Counted from the stretch's first letter, positions 17,249 to 27,211 are shown. The stretch: 64,000 nucleotides of DNA from Actinoplanes sp. DH11 (GCF_020873875.1 NZ_JAHWGU010000001.1:248001-312000), one strand, 5' to 3'. Numbers and translations: made by a program. Notes: generated by a model not told the origin, from the sequence alone.

Positions 17249-18772
17249 TCATCTCCACGGGACCTGCGGCGAGCTGTAGAACCGCACCCCCTGCCGGGCC
17301 CAGCGCGGGCCGTAGGCGCCGAGCCGCTCCCGGAACCACCCCCAGTCCTGACGCGATCGCGGCGACCAGCCCAGCTCGGCGAGCGCCACCAGCCGCGGGA
17401 ATGCCAGGAACTCGATGTCGCCCAGATCCCGCAAGGTCTCCGACCAGAGCGGCGCCTCAACCCCCAGGACCATCTCTTCGGGTACGGGTGGGAGCAGCGC
17501 CCCCGGGTCCCAGGAGTACGCGTCCCGCACCTCGGTGGTGCCCGCCCAGTGCAGCCCGCCCGGCGTGAGCAGGTCGTACTGCATGTCCAGGTAGGCCCGG
17601 TCCGCCGGCGACATGACCACCCGCCCGGTGTGCTCGCCGAGTTCCTTCTCGTGGTTCCAGTACTGGACGACCGCGTCCGGCCGGGCCGCCGCGATCTCCT
17701 GCCAGCCGATCGCGGTCTTCCCGTACTTCGCCGCCATCGGGATCACCCGCCGCACGAACGCCAGGTAGTCGGCGTGCGGCGTGGAATGCGCCTCGTCACC
17801 GCCGAGGTGCAGATAGGGGCCGGGTGTCATCGCGGCCAGCTCGCGGATCACGTCCTCCGCGAACCGGTAGGTGACCTCCTTGCCGGCGCAGAGCGAGCTG
17901 TAGCCGACCCGGATGTCGATGCGCGGCTTCGGCGCGACACCGTCGCAGGTCAACTCGGGGTAGGCGACCTGGGCCGCGTTGACGTGACCCGGCATGTCGA
18001 TCTCCGGGACGATCGTGACGTGCCGTTCGGCGGCGTAGCCGACCAGGTCCCGGTAGTCGTCCTTGGTGAGGTGGCCGCCGCCGATCCCGCGGACGCCGGT
18101 GCCGGTCGCGCCGCCGACCGCGGTGAGCCGGGGCCAGCTGTCGATCTGGATGCGCCAGCCCTGGTCGTCGGTGAGATGCAGGTGCAAATAATTGATCTTG
18201 AAGCGGCTGATCTGGTCGATGTAGCGCTTCACCTCGTCCGGCGTGTGGAAGTGCCTGGCCAGGTCGAGCATCGCGCCCCGGTAGGCGAAACGGGGCCGGT
18301 CCTCGATCCGCCCACCCGGGATGATCCACTCCCGGTCCTGGACGGTCCGCGACTCGATCTCCGGCGGGAGGAGCTGGCGGAGCGTCTGCACGCCGTTGAA
18401 CAGGCCGGCGGTGGTGCCGGCGCGCAGATCGACCCGGTCGCCGCGGACGTCCAGGGTGTAGCTCTCGCCCGTACCCTCGCCCTCGAGGATCAGATTGACG
18501 GCGTTCGCCGCCGGGCCGCGCGCGAGCGGCAGCGGGAAGCCGGTGGCCGGCCGCAGAGCCCCGGCGAGCCGCTCGGCCTCGGCACCCGCACCGGTGATCA
18601 CCGTGGACGCGGTCAGGCGGAACGACTCGGCGCCGGGCGTCGCCGACGCGGGCGCGGGGAGCACGCTGATCAGGGAGATCTCCAGCGGCTCCGGGGCCGG
18701 ACCGGCGTCGGCCGTGGCGACGGCGAGAGGAAGGGCCAGAAACACGGCGACGGCCGGGCGGGTGACACGCAC
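17249..18772 (-). CDS. Secreted GH20 beta-N-acetylhexosaminidase
   Basis: About 507 residues with a signal peptide (VFLALPLAVATADAG). An N-terminal GH20b domain (LPAPASATPG ... YTLDVRGDRVDLRAGTTAGLFNGVQTL split by a linker) is followed by the (beta/alpha)8 barrel: RGAMLDLARHF, HLHLTDDQGWR, EIDMPGH. The catalytic pair Asp-Glu sits in HLGGDEAHS. It would remove terminal GlcNAc from chitin or peptidoglycan fragments outside the cell. GTG 18772 is chosen because the paralogous remnant begins at the same place. The frame also stays open upstream into an RTX relic. Confidence 0.88.
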   Translation of the reverse strand: MRVTRPAVAVFLALPLAVATADAGPAPEPLEISLISVLPAPASATPGAESFRLTASTVITGAGAEAERLAGALRPATGFPLPLARGPAANAVNLILEGEGTGESYTLDVRGDRVDLRAGTTAGLFNGVQTLRQLLPPEIESRTVQDREWIIPGGRIEDRPRFAYRGAMLDLARHFHTPDEVKRYIDQISRFKINYLHLHLTDDQGWRIQIDSWPRLTAVGGATGTGVRGIGGGHLTKDDYRDLVGYAAERHVTIVPEIDMPGHVNAAQVAYPELTCDGVAPKPRIDIRVGYSSLCAGKEVTYRFAEDVIRELAAMTPGPYLHLGGDEAHSTPHADYLAFVRRVIPMAAKYGKTAIGWQEIAAARPDAVVQYWNHEKELGEHTGRVVMSPADRAYLDMQYDLLTPGGLHWAGTTEVRDAYSWDPGALLPPVPEEMVLGVEAPLWSETLRDLGDIEFLAFPRLVALAELGWSPRSRQDWGWFRERLGAYGPRWARQGVRFYSSPQVPWR

Positions 18773-18801
18773 CCGCCCGACCGTACCGAGGTGGATCAAT
18801 G

Positions 18802-19130
18802 TCAGTCGTTGATGAGGTCCTTCACCGTCGATGACGTCGTTGCCGCCCTCGCCGTAGATCCAGTCCCCGTGACCGCAGCCGTAGAGGGTGTCGTTGCCCG
18901 CGCTGCCGCGCAGCTTGTCACCGCGAGCCCCGGTTCCGGCGAGGATCTCGGCGTCGGTGGGCAGGGTGTCACCCTCGGTGGAATGGTCGTCGTCGCCCTT
19001 GACCCCGTTGAGGCTGGCGGCGACGGAGTCCGTGTTCCGGTACGAGTAGTTCACGAAGTCGTTGCCGTCGCCGCCGTGGATCCGGTCGTTGCCGGCGTAG
19101 CCGAGGATGCGGTTGTTGCCGCGGTGACAA
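18802..19130 (-). pseudogene. Truncated RTX-protein relic (copy A)
   Basis: The minus strand encodes RTX repeats (GYAGNDRIHGGDGNDF, GSAGNDTLYG, GEGGNDVIDG). A middle segment, VNYSYRN.D.V...L.G..GDD...EGDT, aligns with the intact RTX protein's VDYRYVDGPVTVDLDGSAGDD region. There is no start codon with a ribosome site, no signal peptide and no N-terminal domain. A one-base shift near the end leads to the tail VKDLIND and TGA at 18802. In the main frame it reads straight into the hexosaminidase. Confidence 0.8.
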
Positions 19131-19131
19131 T

Positions 19132-19157
19132 ACGACGGAACGGCACCGTTCCGCCGT
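19132..19157 (-). terminator. Hairpin after the 86-residue small gene
   Basis: 12-nt arms (19132-19143 and 19146-19157) pair at 11 of 12 positions around a 2-nt centre. It separates the HNH/small-gene operon from the RTX relic. Confidence 0.6.
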
Positions 19158-19181
19158 CCCGAACAGATCCCTAACTTCTGG

Positions 19182-19442
19182 TTAACCCTCTGGCCGATTC
19201 AGCAGCCCGACGGCAATCGCGTGCACAGCGTCCAAATCGGACGGATCGGCGAGGTTGGCACTGGCGCCGGTGACCCCGTACCACTCCTCCGCGTCCTTGT
19301 ACTGAACGCTCAGCGCGACCTTGCCGTCGGCGAAGGTGCTGCGCAGCGTCAGCTCACCCGTGACCACGCCGACCTCGTCGGTCATCACGCCGCCCGGGCC
19401 GGGCACTATGTCGGTGGACTTGGTCTGCTCGGAATCGGTCAT
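19182..19442 (-). CDS. Small protein translationally coupled to the HNH nuclease
   Basis: An 86-residue protein of no family I recognise. It has no signal peptide or membrane segment. The middle is beta-rich (VGVVTGELTLRSTF, KVALSVQYKDAEEW) and the end helical (DLDAVHAIAVGLLN). Its ATG (19442-19440) overlaps the HNH TGA in an ATGA, so the two proteins are made together. A cytoplasmic partner or immunity protein for the nuclease is possible but unproven. A 25/26-nt relic of its coding sequence lies at 17117-17142. Confidence 0.75.
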   Translation of the reverse strand: MTDSEQTKSTDIVPGPGGVMTDEVGVVTGELTLRSTFADGKVALSVQYKDAEEWYGVTGASANLADPSDLDAVHAIAVGLLNRPEG

Positions 19443-20083
19443 CCGCAGGTCTCCAGCATGTCGTTGAGCGCCGTCTTCTCGGCGTCCGTGACGGTCAGCT
19501 CCCAGTAGCTCTTCACGGTTACCCAGTCCACAGCGTAGGTGCACCAGCTGTCCCGGGCGGTCGGTTTCCAGGTCGACGGGTCCTGATCGCCCTTCGACCG
19601 GTTGGAGCTCGCCGAGACCGCGATCAGCTGCGGGCGGTCCAGGTCGTTGGCGAAGTCGCTGCGCTTGTCGTTGTCCCACTTCGCGGCGCCGGACCGCCAC
19701 GCGTTCGCCAGCGGCACCATGTGGTCGATGTCCACCTTGGTCGGTGAGTTCAGCACCTGGTCGTCGTAGATGCTGCGCCAGCTGCCGGCGACCACGTTGC
19801 AGCCGGACCGCTTCACCTTGTCGCCGTCACGCTCCAGCACCGAGTCGCGGACGTCGCAGTTGTCCCCGGTGTCCCGCCAGTGCGGGAACTTCTCCCGGGA
19901 GTAACCGCGCATGCTGCCGGCCTTGGCCACGGTCAGCGCGTCCAGCTGGGCGCGGGCGTCGGCGGACTCGACGGGGGGCGTCTGCCCGGTGGACGAACCG
20001 GGGTCGTCGACGACCTCACAACCGGTCAGCGCGAGAGAGACGGCGAGAAGGAACGGGACCAAGCGGGGGGTTTTTCCTGGCAC
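19439..20083 (-). CDS. Secreted HNH-nuclease lipoprotein (DUF1524-like)
   Basis: A 214-residue protein with lipoprotein signal and lipobox LTGC (Cys22). The nuclease core reads VDIDHMVPLANAWRSGAAKW, followed by DLDRPQLIAVSASSNRSKGD and a Trp/Cys-rich end (DSWCTYAVDW). In the HNH fold the His of DIDHMVPL and the downstream Asn/Lys residues coordinate metal and cut DNA. It would act on the outer face of the membrane. The start is GTG at 20083; a TAGGCT six bases before it suggests a leaderless transcript. Confidence 0.88.
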   Translation of the reverse strand: MPGKTPRLVPFLLAVSLALTGCEVVDDPGSSTGQTPPVESADARAQLDALTVAKAGSMRGYSREKFPHWRDTGDNCDVRDSVLERDGDKVKRSGCNVVAGSWRSIYDDQVLNSPTKVDIDHMVPLANAWRSGAAKWDNDKRSDFANDLDRPQLIAVSASSNRSKGDQDPSTWKPTARDSWCTYAVDWVTVKSYWELTVTDAEKTALNDMLETCG

Positions 20084-20103
20084 GGCGCCAGCCTAAGTGC
20101 GAT

Positions 20104-20135
20104 CCCCGCGTGCCGCCCGGTGGCGGCACGCGGGG
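20104..20135 (-). terminator. leuA terminator hairpin
   Basis: A perfect 14-bp stem (20104-20117 with 20122-20135) around a CGGT loop begins 8 nt after the leuA stop. It also lies where the -35 region of the HNH gene would fall. Confidence 0.85.
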
Positions 20136-20142
20136 GTGAAAC

Positions 20143-21994
<1,852 letters not shown>

Positions 21995-22095
21995 CAGAGA
22001 AGGAGAAGGTTCGCCTGCCACATGTCGTCACCGACGTTACGTGATCAGTTTCGACGTGGCTAATGGAACGACCGGATCGTGGGAAGTGTGATCGA

Positions 22096-22869
22096 TCAAC
22101 TCGGCCCGGCGGACGGCTGGAGCTGGGGGAGCGGGGGCGGCGCCTGGGTGACCGGCGGCGGTGCGTCCATGCCGAGCGGCAGGCCGGACACCACCGGCCC
22201 CGGCAGCTGCACCGTCGGCGGCGCGTCGATGTGCTTGACCAGCTTCAACACCCCGAAGTTCACCCGGGCCGCAGTGAGCAGCCCGTCCGGCGCGTAGCAG
22301 TAGATGCCCACGTCGACCGGCGCGTCCAGGCCGGCCGCGACCGAGTCGACCGAGTAACAGCTGCCCTGCGCGCCGTCCAGCGGCTGCACCGCGGAGACCG
22401 CGAGGGCCTCGTGCCGGTCGGTGAACGCCGGCAGCCACTGCCGGAACAGCCGCTGCACCCGCGGGTCGTACTTGCCGGGCACCTTGTCACCACGCTCGGC
22501 GACCAGGACGCAGGAGGGCGCCAGGCCGAGGGAGCACTGGTGCAGGCCGGCGGCGGTACGCACGACCGACACGTCGGCGGTGCCGGCCTGCGCCCCGCGC
22601 GGGATGTCGACCCGCCAGGTGCCGTCGGCCGCCACCGTCGCGATCACGTTGCGCGGCTGGCCGTCGCCGACCTCCCAGGTGTAGAGGGCGGCGTAGCGCC
22701 GGTCCAGGGCGAGCGCGGCCAGCCCGGCCAGGGCGTCGGAGCCGTCCGCCGACGGCACGGACACGGCGGAGGCAGCCGGCGAGCTGGGCGCCGCCTCCTG
22801 CGTGTCACCGGAGCAGGCCGCGGTCAGGCCCAGCGCCAGCAGCGTGATGACAAACGCGAAACGGCGCAC
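22096..22869 (-). CDS. Lipoprotein of unknown function
   Basis: About 257 residues. The GTG start at 22869 gives a clean lipoprotein signal (FVITLLALGLTAAC, lipobox Cys19) followed by an Ala/Ser/Pro linker. The body is globular with several cysteines (HQCSLGLAPSCVL, GSCYSVD, IYCYAPDG) that could form disulfides outside the cell. It ends in a Pro-rich tail (MDAPPPVTQAPPPLPQ). No enzymatic motif is visible. It stands alone, divergent from lysC. Confidence 0.75.
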   Translation of the reverse strand: MRRFAFVITLLALGLTAACSGDTQEAAPSSPAASAVSVPSADGSDALAGLAALALDRRYAALYTWEVGDGQPRNVIATVAADGTWRVDIPRGAQAGTADVSVVRTAAGLHQCSLGLAPSCVLVAERGDKVPGKYDPRVQRLFRQWLPAFTDRHEALAVSAVQPLDGAQGSCYSVDSVAAGLDAPVDVGIYCYAPDGLLTAARVNFGVLKLVKHIDAPPTVQLPGPVVSGLPLGMDAPPPVTQAPPPLPQLQPSAGPS

Positions 22870-23019
22870 CGGGTCATTCTGGCCGGGCCCCGCCACACCC
22901 GGCTCCAGCGGGCCCCGGCGTGTCGCGGCCCGGGTGGCCGGAATCTGGGATCGCCTGTCGAGCGGCGCCGCCAGCGCCGCTAGGGTGGTCAGGACTGCCC
23001 TGGAAGGAATGGTTTTGCC

Positions 23020-24285
23020 GTGGCTCTAGTGGTGCAGAAGTACGGTGGTTCATCGGTGGCGACCGCCGAGCGCATCAAGCGCGTGGCCGAGCGCATCGTG
23101 GCCGCCCGCAAGGCCGGTGACGACGTCGTGGTCGTCGTCTCGGCGATGGGCGACACCACCGACGAGCTGATGGACCTGGCCAATCAGGTCAGCCCTCTGC
23201 CGCCGGGCCGCGAGCTGGACATGCTGCTCACCTCCGGCGAGCGGATCTCGATGGCCCTGCTGGCCATGGCGATCCACAACCTGGGGTACGAAGCCCGCTC
23301 CTACACCGGTTCGCAGGCCGGCGTGCTCACCACCTCGGTGCACGGCAAGGCCCGGATCATCGACGTCACGCCCGGCCGGCTGCGCACCGCGCTGGACGAG
23401 GGCGCGATCGCGATCGTCGCCGGCTTCCAGGGTGTCTCGCAGGACACGAAGGACATCACCACGCTGGGCCGGGGCGGCTCGGACACCACCGCCGTGGCGC
23501 TGGCCGCGGCCCTGCACGCGGATGTCTGCGAGATCTACACCGACGTGGACGGCGTCTTCACCGCCGACCCGCGGATCGTGCCGAACGCCAAGCACATCAA
23601 GCAGATCACCTACGAGGAGATGCTGGAGCTGGCGGCCGGCGGTGCAAAGGTGCTGATGTTGCGATGCGTGGAGTACGCGCGCCGCTTCAAGGTGCCGATC
23701 CACGTACGCTCTTCGTACTCGCACAAAGAAGGCACGCTCGTCACCGGATCGATGGAGGACCCTGCTGTGGAGCAAGCACTGATCACCGGGGTCGCTCACG
23801 ACCGCAGCGAAGCCAAGATCACGATCGTGGGTGTCCCGGACGAGCCGGGTTCGGCCGGCCGCATCTTCGAGACCGTCGCCCAGGCCGAGATCAACATCGA
23901 CATGATCGTGCAGAACGTCTCCACCGAGGGCACCGGGCGCACCGACATCTCGTTCACCCTGCCCAAGGCGGACGGGCCGAGCGCGATGTCGGCGCTCGAC
24001 AAGATCAAGGACCAGATCAAGTTCAAGAGCCTGCTCTTCGACGACCACGTGGGCAAGGTCTCGCTGATCGGCGCGGGCATGCGCTCGCACCCGGGCGTCG
24101 CGGCGGCCTTCTTCGCCTGCATCGGCGCGGCCGGCGTCAACATCGAGATGATCTCCACGTCGGAGATCCGGGTGTCGGTCGTCTGCCGGGACACCGATCT
24201 GGACACCGCCGTCCGTGCCGTTCACGATCAATTCGACCTCGGGGGCAACGAGGAGGCAGTCGTCTACGCGGGCACCGGCCGGTAA
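23020..24285 (+). CDS. lysC: Aspartate kinase (aspartokinase)
   Basis: A 421-residue kinase making aspartyl-4-phosphate, the entry to lysine, threonine, methionine and diaminopimelate. The N-terminal kinase domain has KYGGSSVA and [14 protein letters not shown]; two C-terminal ACT domains ([14 protein letters not shown] and [16 protein letters not shown]) mediate feedback. The length and form match Corynebacterium-type LysC, in which a beta subunit is made from an internal start. Here an in-frame ATG at 23752 ([10 protein letters not shown]) is the equivalent place. The start is GTG 23020 with AAGGA upstream. asd follows 8 nt after the stop. Confidence 0.97.
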   Translation: MALVVQKYGGSSVATAERIKRVAERIVAARKAGDDVVVVVSAMGDTTDELMDLANQVSPLPPGRELDMLLTSGERISMALLAMAIHNLGYEARSYTGSQAGVLTTSVHGKARIIDVTPGRLRTALDEGAIAIVAGFQGVSQDTKDITTLGRGGSDTTAVALAAALHADVCEIYTDVDGVFTADPRIVPNAKHIKQITYEEMLELAAGGAKVLMLRCVEYARRFKVPIHVRSSYSHKEGTLVTGSMEDPAVEQALITGVAHDRSEAKITIVGVPDEPGSAGRIFETVAQAEINIDMIVQNVSTEGTGRTDISFTLPKADGPSAMSALDKIKDQIKFKSLLFDDHVGKVSLIGAGMRSHPGVAAAFFACIGAAGVNIEMISTSEIRVSVVCRDTDLDTAVRAVHDQFDLGGNEEAVVYAGTGR

Positions 24286-24293
24286 CCCGGACG

Positions 24294-25370
24294 ATGGCGC
24301 AGCCCGCGCTCGCCGTCGTCGGAGCCACGGGCTCCGTCGGTTCCGTCATGCTCGAGCTGCTCTCGTCCCGGCGCAACGTCTGGGGCGAGATCCGGCTCAT
24401 CGCTTCCACCCGATCGGCCGGCAAGGTGCTCACCTGCCGCGGTGCGGAGCTGACCGTCCGGGAGTTGACCCCGGAAGCCTTCGACGGCGTCGACGTGGCG
24501 ATGTTCGACGTGCCCGACGACGTCTCGGCTCAGTGGGCGCCGATCGCGGCCGCCCGCGGCGTCATCGTGGTCGACAACTCGGCCGCCTTCCGGATGGAAC
24601 CGGACGTGCCGCTGATCGTCCCGGAGGCCAACCGGGAGGTCCTGGGCTACCGGCCGCGCGGCATCGTGTCCAGCGCCAACTGCACCACCGCCGCGATGAT
24701 CATGGCGGTGGCGCCGCTGCACCACGAGTACGGGCTCCGGGAGCTGGTGCTCGCGTCCTACCAGTCCGCGTCCGGTGCCGGCCAGGTCGGCGTCGACACG
24801 CTGCACGACCAGCTCACCAAGGTGGCCGGTGACCGGTTGCTCGGTTCCCGCCCGGGCAACGTACGCCAGGCTGTCGGTGATGATCTCGGACCGTTCCCGG
24901 CGCCGATCGCGCTCAACGTGGTCCCCTGGTCGGGTGACCTGGCCCCGCTCGGCTGGTCCTCCGAGGAACTCAAGCTCCGCAACGAGTCCCGGAAGATCCT
25001 CGGGCTGCCCGCCCTCAAGGTCTCCGCCACCTGCGTCCGCGTCCCCGTCGTCACCGGTCACTCGATCGCCGTGCACGCCGTCTTCGCCGCCGAGGTGACC
25101 GCCGACGGCGCCCGCCAGGTGCTCCGCAACGCGCCCGGCGTGATCGTGGTCGACGACCCGGAGTCCGGCGAGTTCCCGATGCCCATCGACGCGGTCGGCA
25201 CCGACCCGTCGTGGGTGGGCCGGATCCGCCGGGCGATGGACGACCCGCGCGCCCTGTCGTTCTTCGTCACCGGGGACAACATGCGCAAAGGTGCCGCCCT
25301 CAACACGGTTCAGATCGCCGAACTGCTGGCCGCGGAGATCAGCAAGAAGGCGGAGAGGGGCGACCGATGA
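24294..25370 (+). CDS. asd: Aspartate-semialdehyde dehydrogenase
   Basis: A 358-residue NADPH-dependent enzyme that reduces aspartyl phosphate from LysC to the semialdehyde. The nucleotide-binding GATGSVGS is at residues ~10-17, and the catalytic Cys lies in SSANCTTAAM (~residue 128-137). The C-terminus retains ATCVRVPVVTGHS with the substrate-binding His. It forms an operon with lysC, and its TGA overlaps the cutA ATG. Confidence 0.96.
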   Translation: MAQPALAVVGATGSVGSVMLELLSSRRNVWGEIRLIASTRSAGKVLTCRGAELTVRELTPEAFDGVDVAMFDVPDDVSAQWAPIAAARGVIVVDNSAAFRMEPDVPLIVPEANREVLGYRPRGIVSSANCTTAAMIMAVAPLHHEYGLRELVLASYQSASGAGQVGVDTLHDQLTKVAGDRLLGSRPGNVRQAVGDDLGPFPAPIALNVVPWSGDLAPLGWSSEELKLRNESRKILGLPALKVSATCVRVPVVTGHSIAVHAVFAAEVTADGARQVLRNAPGVIVVDDPESGEFPMPIDAVGTDPSWVGRIRRAMDDPRALSFFVTGDNMRKGAALNTVQIAELLAAEISKKAERGDR

Positions 25371-25717
25371 CCGCCGGTACCGGTGGCGCCGCTACCGACA
25401 TCTGCGAGGTCGTCATCACGGCCGCCGACCCCGAGTGGCTCGCCGGCTTCACCCGGCGCCTGGTCGACGACCGCCTCGCCGCCTGCGGGCAGCAGATCGC
25501 GGCGATCCGGTCGATCTACCACTGGGACGGCGCGGTCCAGGACGAGCCCGAGGCGCGGGTCGCCCTGCACACCCGGCTCGACCTCGTCGGCCGGATCGTC
25601 GAGCGGGCGGACGCCGAGCATCCCTACGACGTCCCCTGTGTCCTGGCGCTGCCGATCCTGGCCGCGAACCCGGCCTACCTGGAGTGGGTGCGCCAGGAGA
25701 CGATCGCGGCCGGCTGA
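25367..25717 (+). CDS. cutA: CutA1-type trimeric protein
   Basis: A 116-residue protein with CutA landmarks: AADPEWLAGFTRRLVDDRLAAC near the N-terminus, SIYHWDGAVQDEPE, and HPYDVPCVLALPI. CutA proteins form very stable ferredoxin-like trimers, linked in E. coli to divalent-cation tolerance though their molecular role is unclear. ATG 25367 overlaps the asd stop (ATGA). Confidence 0.9.
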   Translation: MTAGTGGAATDICEVVITAADPEWLAGFTRRLVDDRLAACGQQIAAIRSIYHWDGAVQDEPEARVALHTRLDLVGRIVERADAEHPYDVPCVLALPILAANPAYLEWVRQETIAAG

Positions 25718-25743
25718 GCGGCTCTCGGCGTGGCCGAGCGGCT

Positions 25744-25835
25744 CGCGGACTGGCCGGCGGCCCTCAGGCCTGGCCGACGGCTCGCGGACTGGCCGACGGC
25801 TCGCGGACTGGCCGGCGGCCCGCGGCTCTCGGCCT
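25744..25835. repeat. Imperfect ~19-bp tandem repeat after cutA
   Basis: Units of the type GCGGACTGGCCGACGGCTC recur (clearest at 25784-25802 and 25803-25821). No gene is supported here. Confidence 0.7.
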
Positions 25836-25836
25836 G

Positions 25837-25863
25837 GCCGGCGGCCGTCGCACGGCCGCCGGC
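25837..25863. terminator. Bidirectional terminator between cutA and pyrE
   Basis: A perfect 12-bp stem (25837-25848 with 25852-25863) around a 3-nt loop lies between two convergent genes. Confidence 0.8.
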
Positions 25864-25873
25864 GGTCGGTGCT

Positions 25874-26401
25874 CTACTCGGCGGCCGCGTCCAGGTCGGC
25901 GCGGGTCAGCAGGGCGCGCAGGGTGATGCCCTCGGCGGCGAGGGCCTGTGCGCCGCCCTCCTGCCGGTCGATCACGCAGACGGCGTGGTCGACGTGGGCG
26001 CCGAGGCGGCGCAGGTCGTTCGTGGAGAGCACCACCTGGCCGCCGGAGGTGACCACGTCCTCGACGATCAGGACGCGCCGGCCGGCCACTTCGGCGCCTT
26101 CGGCGAGGCGAGCGGTGCCGTACTTCTTCGCCTGCTTGCGCACGAACGCGGTGGGCAGACCGGCGTGCCGGGCCAGGGCGGTGACGACCGCGATGCCGCC
26201 CATCTCGAGGCCGGCGAGCACCTCGGTGCCCTCGGGGATCAGCACGGCCAGCTGTTCGGCCAGCTTGTCGAGGAGAACCGGGTCGGCCTCGAACTGGTAC
26301 TTGTCGAAGTATTCGGTCGCGGTACGGCCGGAGCGCAGAGTGAATTCGCCGGTCAGCCGGCTCACAGTGCGAACCTGGCGGGCGAGGTCGGAGTCAGTCA
26401 C
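25874..26401 (-). CDS. pyrE: Orotate phosphoribosyltransferase
   Basis: A 175-residue enzyme converting orotate and PRPP to OMP in pyrimidine synthesis. The PRPP loop is VLIVEDVVTSGGQ, and the flexible-loop residues VRKQAKKYGT and the G-L-E-M-G-G-I turn are in place. It stands alone, away from the main pyr genes, as often in actinobacteria. ATG at 26401. Confidence 0.95.
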   Translation of the reverse strand: MTDSDLARQVRTVSRLTGEFTLRSGRTATEYFDKYQFEADPVLLDKLAEQLAVLIPEGTEVLAGLEMGGIAVVTALARHAGLPTAFVRKQAKKYGTARLAEGAEVAGRRVLIVEDVVTSGGQVVLSTNDLRRLGAHVDHAVCVIDRQEGGAQALAAEGITLRALLTRADLDAAAE

Positions 26402-26551
26402 AAGGACTCAGCTTGTCAGGCCGTCCCCGAGGGCCGTACGTCACCCCTTCCCGTCACCCGTAGAGGTACTTGCTCCATGCAATACCGCAAAGTATGTCCT
26501 TTTGGGGTACTTTTCGCCTAATTAGTGGCTTGCGCCCGGAAGGATAGTTCT

Positions 26552-26827
26552 GTGACACCCTTCGCGATGCTCTTCCTGCTCGCCCTCGCCGGCTCCTCGT
26601 GCTTCGCGCTCGGCCGGGCCCTCGGCCGAGGCGAACGCTACGAGCGTGGCTACCGGGAGGGCTTCCGCGACGGCGAGACCGGCTCCCTCGCCCGAGCCAC
26701 CCGCCTCATGCAGCTCGGCGACCGGCCGTCCGTCGCGCCCGCCGTGGAGCAGATGATCGGCCCCTACACGGTCCCCGCGCAGATGGCCCCCCGAACCATG
26801 CCGCCCCGGCCGCAACTCGCCGTCTGA
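26552..26827 (+). CDS. Small membrane-anchored protein of unknown function
   Basis: A 91-residue protein starting at GTG 26552, 8 nt after AAGGAT. One hydrophobic segment (FAMLFLLALAGSSCFALG) is followed by a basic/Tyr-rich stretch (RALGRGERYERGYREGFRDGETG) and a Pro-rich tail. No family is recognised. It is single-copy here, flanked by pyrE (divergent) and a terminator. Confidence 0.65.
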   Translation: MTPFAMLFLLALAGSSCFALGRALGRGERYERGYREGFRDGETGSLARATRLMQLGDRPSVAPAVEQMIGPYTVPAQMAPRTMPPRPQLAV

Positions 26828-26855
26828 GAGATCTGAGCGGCTTTTCGGCCCTGCT

Positions 26856-26887
26856 CCGCCCGCACCCCGCCGCCCGGGTGCGGGCGG
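26856..26887 (+). terminator. Hairpin after the small membrane protein
   Basis: A 12-bp stem (26856-26867 with 26876-26887) with an 8-nt loop begins 29 nt after the stop codon. Confidence 0.7.
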
Positions 26888-26981
26888 TTGCGTGTCCGGG
26901 ACGGGACGCGCGGTGCGGGCGGTGGCGTGTCCGGGAGGGGACGCGCGGTGCGGGCGGTGGCGTGTCCGGGAGCGATCGGTC
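26877..26981. repeat. 35-bp direct repeat, three copies
   Basis: Copies at 26877-26911, 26912-26946 and 26947-26981 begin GGTGCGGGCGGTGGCGTGTC. The first two differ at two positions; the third diverges over its last ten bases. Its first copy overlaps the terminator arm, so the array may have grown from it. Confidence 0.85.
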
Positions 26982-27012
26982 ACCCGTACGCCAGAAGGCC
27001 CGGAAATGGCGG

Positions 27013-27047
27013 AAGGCCCGGTCTGCCTTGTCGGCGAACCGGGCCTT
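27013..27047 (-). terminator. Terminator downstream of tRNA-Pro
   Basis: A 10-bp stem AAGGCCCGGT / ACCGGGCCTT (27013-27022 with 27038-27047) lies 13 nt past the tRNA 3' end. Confidence 0.75.
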
Positions 27048-27060
27048 ACCAGCAACCACG

Positions 27061-27137
<77 letters not shown>

Positions 27138-27211
27138 AGCTGCGAGAGAAATACTAGCCGACGTTGCGGCCGTCGCGAAAACGGGGGACCCCAAACCGGT
27201 AAAAGTGCAGG

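Noticed and set aside
17234-19174. A 646-codon plus-strand frame opposite the hexosaminidase
   Set aside because: The minus strand encodes all GH20 motifs; this frame has none.
25744-26981. Repeats after cutA and near 26.9 kb considered as a CRISPR array
   Set aside because: The units are contiguous or imperfect with no unique spacers, and no cas genes are nearby.
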